Positions 34,712 to 37,653 of a stretch of DNA of 37,653 nt are shown one piece after another. Location of the stretch: positions 1 to 37,653 of the forward strand of contig CAZWVA010000020.1 of assembly GCA_964636885.1 (NCBI GenBank), written 5' to 3'. This DNA is from CAZWVA01 sp964636885. GTDB taxonomy: Bacteria; Desulfobacterota_D; UBA1144; Nemesobacterales; CSP1-2. A program made the translations under genes and the position numbers. Below the pieces are notes generated by a model. It was not told the origin of the DNA. It saw nothing but the letters and a program-made list of their open reading frames with translations, and did no database searches. The number at the start of each line of letters is the position of its first letter. The first letter of the stretch is position 1.

Positions 34712-35887
34712 CTAAATCGCGTTTCTACCTAACACGATTTTTCCTAAGGGCACATGTCTCCTTGCCCCTGTAACGGAAGGGAGATTCGTAGAATTACCTG
34801 AAAGGAGCTCATTGGCTAAGACGGCAAATGCCAAGGCCTCCTTTGCCTCCACAGGGATCCCGTATTCTTCTGATGTTGAAAACCTCAAATAACCCAATCT
34901 CTTTTTTAGCCTCTCTACTAGGATAGGATTCCTGCAACCGCCTCCGCTTAGGATTACCTCCTTAACCTCCCATTTAGGAAGGATAAACCACTCATAAGAG
35001 AGGGCTATGGATTCGACCGTAAGCTCTAGAAGGGTCGCTATTAAATCGCTTAAAGAGATCCTCTTCTCTTCAACCGGTCTATAGAGCTCTAAGGCCATCT
35101 CCTTTCCAAAGAGTTCCGCCCCTGTAGATTTAGGTGGAGGCTGGGTGAAAAACGGATGAGATAAAAGCCTTCCTAGTAAATCTCTACTAACCGAGCCCTG
35201 GGATGCGACTCTTCCGTCCCTGTCATACCTTTCTTTTCCATCCGTTGCCAAGTCCATAACCCTATCCATAAGCATATTCCCCGGCCCCGTATCAAAAGCG
35301 ATGACCCCCTCTATTCCATGTGTGACCACTGTGGCGTTTGCGATACCGCCTATATTCTGGGCGATGCGTACCATTCCGGGTTCATGAAAGAGTATATAAT
35401 CCACGTAAGGGACAAGTGGAGCCCCCTCGCCTCCTGTGGCTACGTCACGGGTTCTAAAATCGCCAATCGTGGTTATTCCGGTGCGCTCTGCGATTACATC
35501 CAGTTCGCCTATCTGCATTGTAGAAGGAACACCCTTCTTTGAAGACGGAGGATTGTGATAAACCGTCTGACCGTGGGAACCGATTAAATCGATATCGGTA
35601 ACCTGGAATCCGGATCTCCGTATCACAGCGAGGGCCGCCTCGGCAAAGGCCTCCCCAATAAGAAAATTGAGCTCACACAAATCGCGGGTCGAATCTATAT
35701 CCCTTAACCTCTCAAGAACACCGGACTCATAGGGGATAGAGACAAATTCAATCAGATGTAACTGGGTCTCTAATCCGCTTCCCCTTATCCTCACAAGGGC
35801 GGCATCGATCCCATCCATAGACGTGCCGGACATTAAACCCACCACAAGCCGCTCCCCTCTATTAAGAATCGCGTTTAGCCCCTTCAT
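34712..35887 (-). CDS. anmK: Anhydro-N-acetylmuramic acid kinase
   Basis: 391 residues, sugar-kinase/Hsp70/actin fold. Opens the 1,6-anhydro ring of anhMurNAc and phosphorylates it to MurNAc-6-P with ATP. Hallmarks: the ATP-phosphate loop VGLMSGTSMDGIDAALV (16-32), IGSHGQTVYHNP, RIAQNIGGIANATVV, AFDTGPGNMLMD with the catalytic Asp, and the second ATP-binding block LSGGGCRNP. It lies 40 bases downstream of murQ and directly upstream of nagZ, giving three successive steps of the same pathway. No clear ribosome site in front of the ATG. Confidence 0.96.
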   Translation of the reverse strand: MKGLNAILNRGERLVVGLMSGTSMDGIDAALVRIRGSGLETQLHLIEFVSIPYESGVLERLRDIDSTRDLCELNFLIGEAFAEAALAVIRRSGFQVTDIDLIGSHGQTVYHNPPSSKKGVPSTMQIGELDVIAERTGITTIGDFRTRDVATGGEGAPLVPYVDYILFHEPGMVRIAQNIGGIANATVVTHGIEGVIAFDTGPGNMLMDRVMDLATDGKERYDRDGRVASQGSVSRDLLGRLLSHPFFTQPPPKSTGAELFGKEMALELYRPVEEKRISLSDLIATLLELTVESIALSYEWFILPKWEVKEVILSGGGCRNPILVERLKKRLGYLRFSTSEEYGIPVEAKEALAFAVLANELLSGNSTNLPSVTGARRHVPLGKIVLGRNAI

Positions 35888-35927
35888 CTAATCGAACAAT
35901 CTCACCGTTTAACATACCACCCCCGCC

Positions 35928-36884
35928 TTATGGCTCAGACCTCAACGCCTCCCTCAGGAATCCGTTACACCTCTCTAACAGAGCTTTCGCCTCCTTGTAC
36001 CCCAGATCCTTCCTCCCCATAACCACTGCGATCTTCACGTTCCAATTAGACCTCCTCAATAGACCCTCCGCCTTCCTGATATTCACACCTAAAATCTCCA
36101 TTACGATCCTCTTTGCCCTGTCTCTTAACTTTTGGGAATTTGGCCGTACTTCGACCATAAGGTTTCCATAAGTCTTACCGAGTCGAACCATAGAAGCCGT
36201 AGTCAACATGTTTAGAACCATCTTCGTCGCCGTTCCTGCCTTCATCCTTGTGGAGCCTGATATTACTTCAGGGCCCAGAATGAGGGAGATGGTAACATCA
36301 GAAAGCGTGGATCTAAGCGGATTACACGTGATAAGAATACGCGCTGCCCCTCTTTTTTTAGCATAGTTTAGTCCGCCTTGAACAAAAGGGGTTGTCGCGC
36401 TAGCGGCTATCCCGACGACAACATCGTCCTTACCGAGCTTTAGTTTACCCAGCGCCCTCTCAGCCTCGCTTCTCGAGTCCTCAGCCTCCTCTACGGAGCG
36501 CCATAAGGCCTTTTTACCACCGGCAATAATCCCTTGAATTGAGCTTGGGCATGTTCCAAACGTTGGGGGACACTCGGCGGCCTCCATGACCCCCAGGCGC
36601 CCGCTCGTCCCCGCTCCTATAAAGAGTAAACGCCCACCTCTTCTCAGCCTATCGACGATTAGATGAACGGCCTTAGCGATACTTCTCTTCTCCCTTGAAA
36701 CGGCCTCTGCGACCTTTTTATCCTCTTCCGATATCAATTCTATGATCTCAAGTGGAGACAGGCTGTCTAGATGTACCGATCTAGGATTTACCTTCTCGGT
36801 GATAAGATGCCAGGTCTTACGATGCTTTGCCACGTGAGGTATTATATCCTTTTCATAAGGGTTTTGTAAGACAAACATAGCCAT
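35928..36884 (-). CDS. murQ: N-acetylmuramic acid 6-phosphate etherase
   Basis: 318 residues. Cleaves the lactyl ether of MurNAc-6-P to give GlcNAc-6-P and D-lactate. SIS-fold markers GAGTSGRLG (90-98) and EAAECPPTFG (101-110) hold the catalytic Glu (E104, matching E. coli Glu83); IAGGKKALWRSVE carries the second acidic region, and SGSTRMKAGTATKM the phosphate-binding loop. The N-terminus is about 20 residues longer than in E. coli; the frame opens with ATG-GCT-ATG and either Met could be used. First gene of the recycling operon on the - strand. It abuts the hsdM remnant, which lies upstream on the other strand. Confidence 0.95.
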   Translation of the reverse strand: MAMFVLQNPYEKDIIPHVAKHRKTWHLITEKVNPRSVHLDSLSPLEIIELISEEDKKVAEAVSREKRSIAKAVHLIVDRLRRGGRLLFIGAGTSGRLGVMEAAECPPTFGTCPSSIQGIIAGGKKALWRSVEEAEDSRSEAERALGKLKLGKDDVVVGIAASATTPFVQGGLNYAKKRGAARILITCNPLRSTLSDVTISLILGPEVISGSTRMKAGTATKMVLNMLTTASMVRLGKTYGNLMVEVRPNSQKLRDRAKRIVMEILGVNIRKAEGLLRRSNWNVKIAVVMGRKDLGYKEAKALLERCNGFLREALRSEP

Positions 36885-36933
36885 CCTGATTCCAACCTTA
36901 GGGAGATTAAAGAGGAACAGGAAGGGAGGGGGT

Positions 36934-37653
36934 ATATTTACAAACGAGATAGAAAACTGGGAGTCAGCGGACCAACTGAGAGCAAATTCTAAGCTAAGAT
37001 CCCCCGAATACTCTGTTCCCGTTTTGAGGCTTATATTTCTAAGATTTGCCGACTATAAATCCACCATCGCTAAAGATGAGATAGAAAGGATGCAGGTAGC
37101 CGTAGAGGCATTACTAAAGCTGATTCCCAGGTAAGAGGCGTTCTTTACTTCCTGAAAATGCGTGTTTTTCATATCTTCTCAACCTTCCTAAGGGTGAAAA
37201 TATAGATAAAGCGATGCAAGGCAATTGGAGTTGGAGATTAGAAAGAAAATCATCGAAGACCATGTTGTAGATGTGATGATAGCCATAGGTTCAAACTCCT
37301 TTTATACAATTACCCCACCCTGTACCTTGTGGTTCTTCGATAAAGGAAAGAGGCATACAGACCGTAGGGATAAAGTCCTTTTTATAGACGCCCGCAACAT
37401 CTACAGGCGGGTAGACCGTGCTCACAGGGAGTTTACATCCGAACAGATGGATTTATCGCAAACATTGTGAAATTATATCGTGGTGAAACTATATAATAAT
37501 GTAGAGACGCAAAATCTTGCGTCTCTATAACGGAATAAATGGAAGGAATATTTCCCCGATGGCAAATACCGTGTCCAGAATTATGCAAGGTAGCAATGAC
37601 TGGAGATTAACACCTGGGATAAGGAGAGGGATAAAAAAGAAGACCTTCTGGGG
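36934..37653 (+). pseudogene. hsdM: Decayed type I restriction-modification methyltransferase gene (hsdM), 3' end beyond the window
   Basis: Translating short stretches in shifting frames gives successive pieces of one HsdM. 36940-37130: ENWESADQLRANSKLRS then VPVLRLIFLRFADY, ending in a stop. 37148-37215: LPENACFSYLLNLPKGEN. 37225-37455: EIRKKIIEDHVVDVMIAIG, PCTLWFFDKGK, KVLFIDARNIYRRVDRAH, REFTSEQ. About 37456-37490: FIANIVKLYRGE, one base out of frame. 37540-37625: WKEYFPDGKYR, LCKVA and WRLTPGI in three frames. Most of the catalytic SAM-binding and NPPF region is deleted. A palindromic repeat (37502-37527) sits between the last pieces. Clearly non-functional. hsdS and hsdR are not seen in the window. 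Confidence 0.85.
37502..37527. repeat. Short palindromic repeat, GTAGAGACG type
   Basis: Perfect 11-bp arms, TAGAGACGCAA (37502-37512) and TTGCGTCTCTA (37517-37527), around AATC. It lies inside the hsdM remnant at a point where intact HsdM proteins are continuous, so it probably inserted there. Its GTAG-N-G-R-CG outer arm matches the palindrome at 9477. Confidence 0.75.

Noticed and set aside
37225..37470. An independent 81-residue gene starting at TTG
   Set aside because: The peptide is an internal C-terminal piece of HsdM, and adjacent pieces of the same protein continue in other frames on both sides; it is part of a pseudogene.

Overview
The window comes from a Gram-negative bacterium of moderate GC. 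The basis is an ABC-2 polysaccharide exporter of the Wzm/Wzt type, a cytoplasmic muropeptide-recycling operon, an A-type Fe-S carrier, and a NuoI subunit. I cannot place the lineage. The archaeal-type phosphoglycerate mutase, the alpha-to-beta fused carboxyltransferase and the heavy AGA/AGG/ATA codon use of the backbone genes suggest an uncultured or deep-branching group. No rRNA, tRNA or CRISPR array was seen.

Layout. (1) 1-6000 holds backbone genes: apgM, a MazG pyrophosphohydrolase, a small V4R-like protein, a YdjM-family membrane protein, an M24 peptidase, a DUF4149 membrane protein and an ErpA-type Fe-S carrier. (2) 6100-9412 is a small catabolic-looking cassette: luciferase-like flavin oxidoreductase, an aldo/keto reductase broken by two one-base insertions, and an MFS transporter. 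(3) 9654-11486 encodes an AccA-AccD fused carboxyltransferase. (4) 11791-30646 is a ~19 kb surface-polysaccharide locus on the + strand. It has the exporter pair wzm-wzt, two double-headed GT-B/GT-A glycosyltransferases, five single-domain glycosyltransferases, a multi-span membrane protein with an exported carbohydrate-binding-like domain, a radical SAM protein whose SPASM-like domain comes first, and a 1208-residue glycosyltransferase/methyltransferase/deacetylase. No nucleotide-sugar synthesis gene, Wzx, Wzy or ligase lies inside it. (5) 30694-36884 on the - strand carries murQ-anmK-nagZ-symporter, a compact peptidoglycan-sugar recycling operon, followed by a lone nuoI. (6) 36934 to the window end is the decayed, internally deleted remnant of a type I restriction-modification methyltransferase gene (hsdM) running off the window and interrupted by a short palindromic repeat.

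How the genes work together. In the glycan locus the glycosyltransferases probably assemble a heteropolysaccharide on a lipid carrier in the cytoplasm. Wzm/Wzt would export it, with the Wzt C-terminal domain recognising the finished chain. The trifunctional protein could add a sugar and also methylate and deacetylate. In the recycling operon NagZ, AnmK and MurQ convert GlcNAc-anhydroMurNAc products to GlcNAc-6-P, and the translationally packed sodium symporter is the likely sugar importer.

The most notable items are the trifunctional enzyme with its duplicated central domain and foreign codon use, the SPASM-first radical SAM protein and the carbohydrate-sensing membrane protein in the same locus, the order-inverted carboxyltransferase fusion, a perfect 14-bp dyad just upstream of the glycan locus, and the hsdM remnant that is invisible to simple ORF calling.
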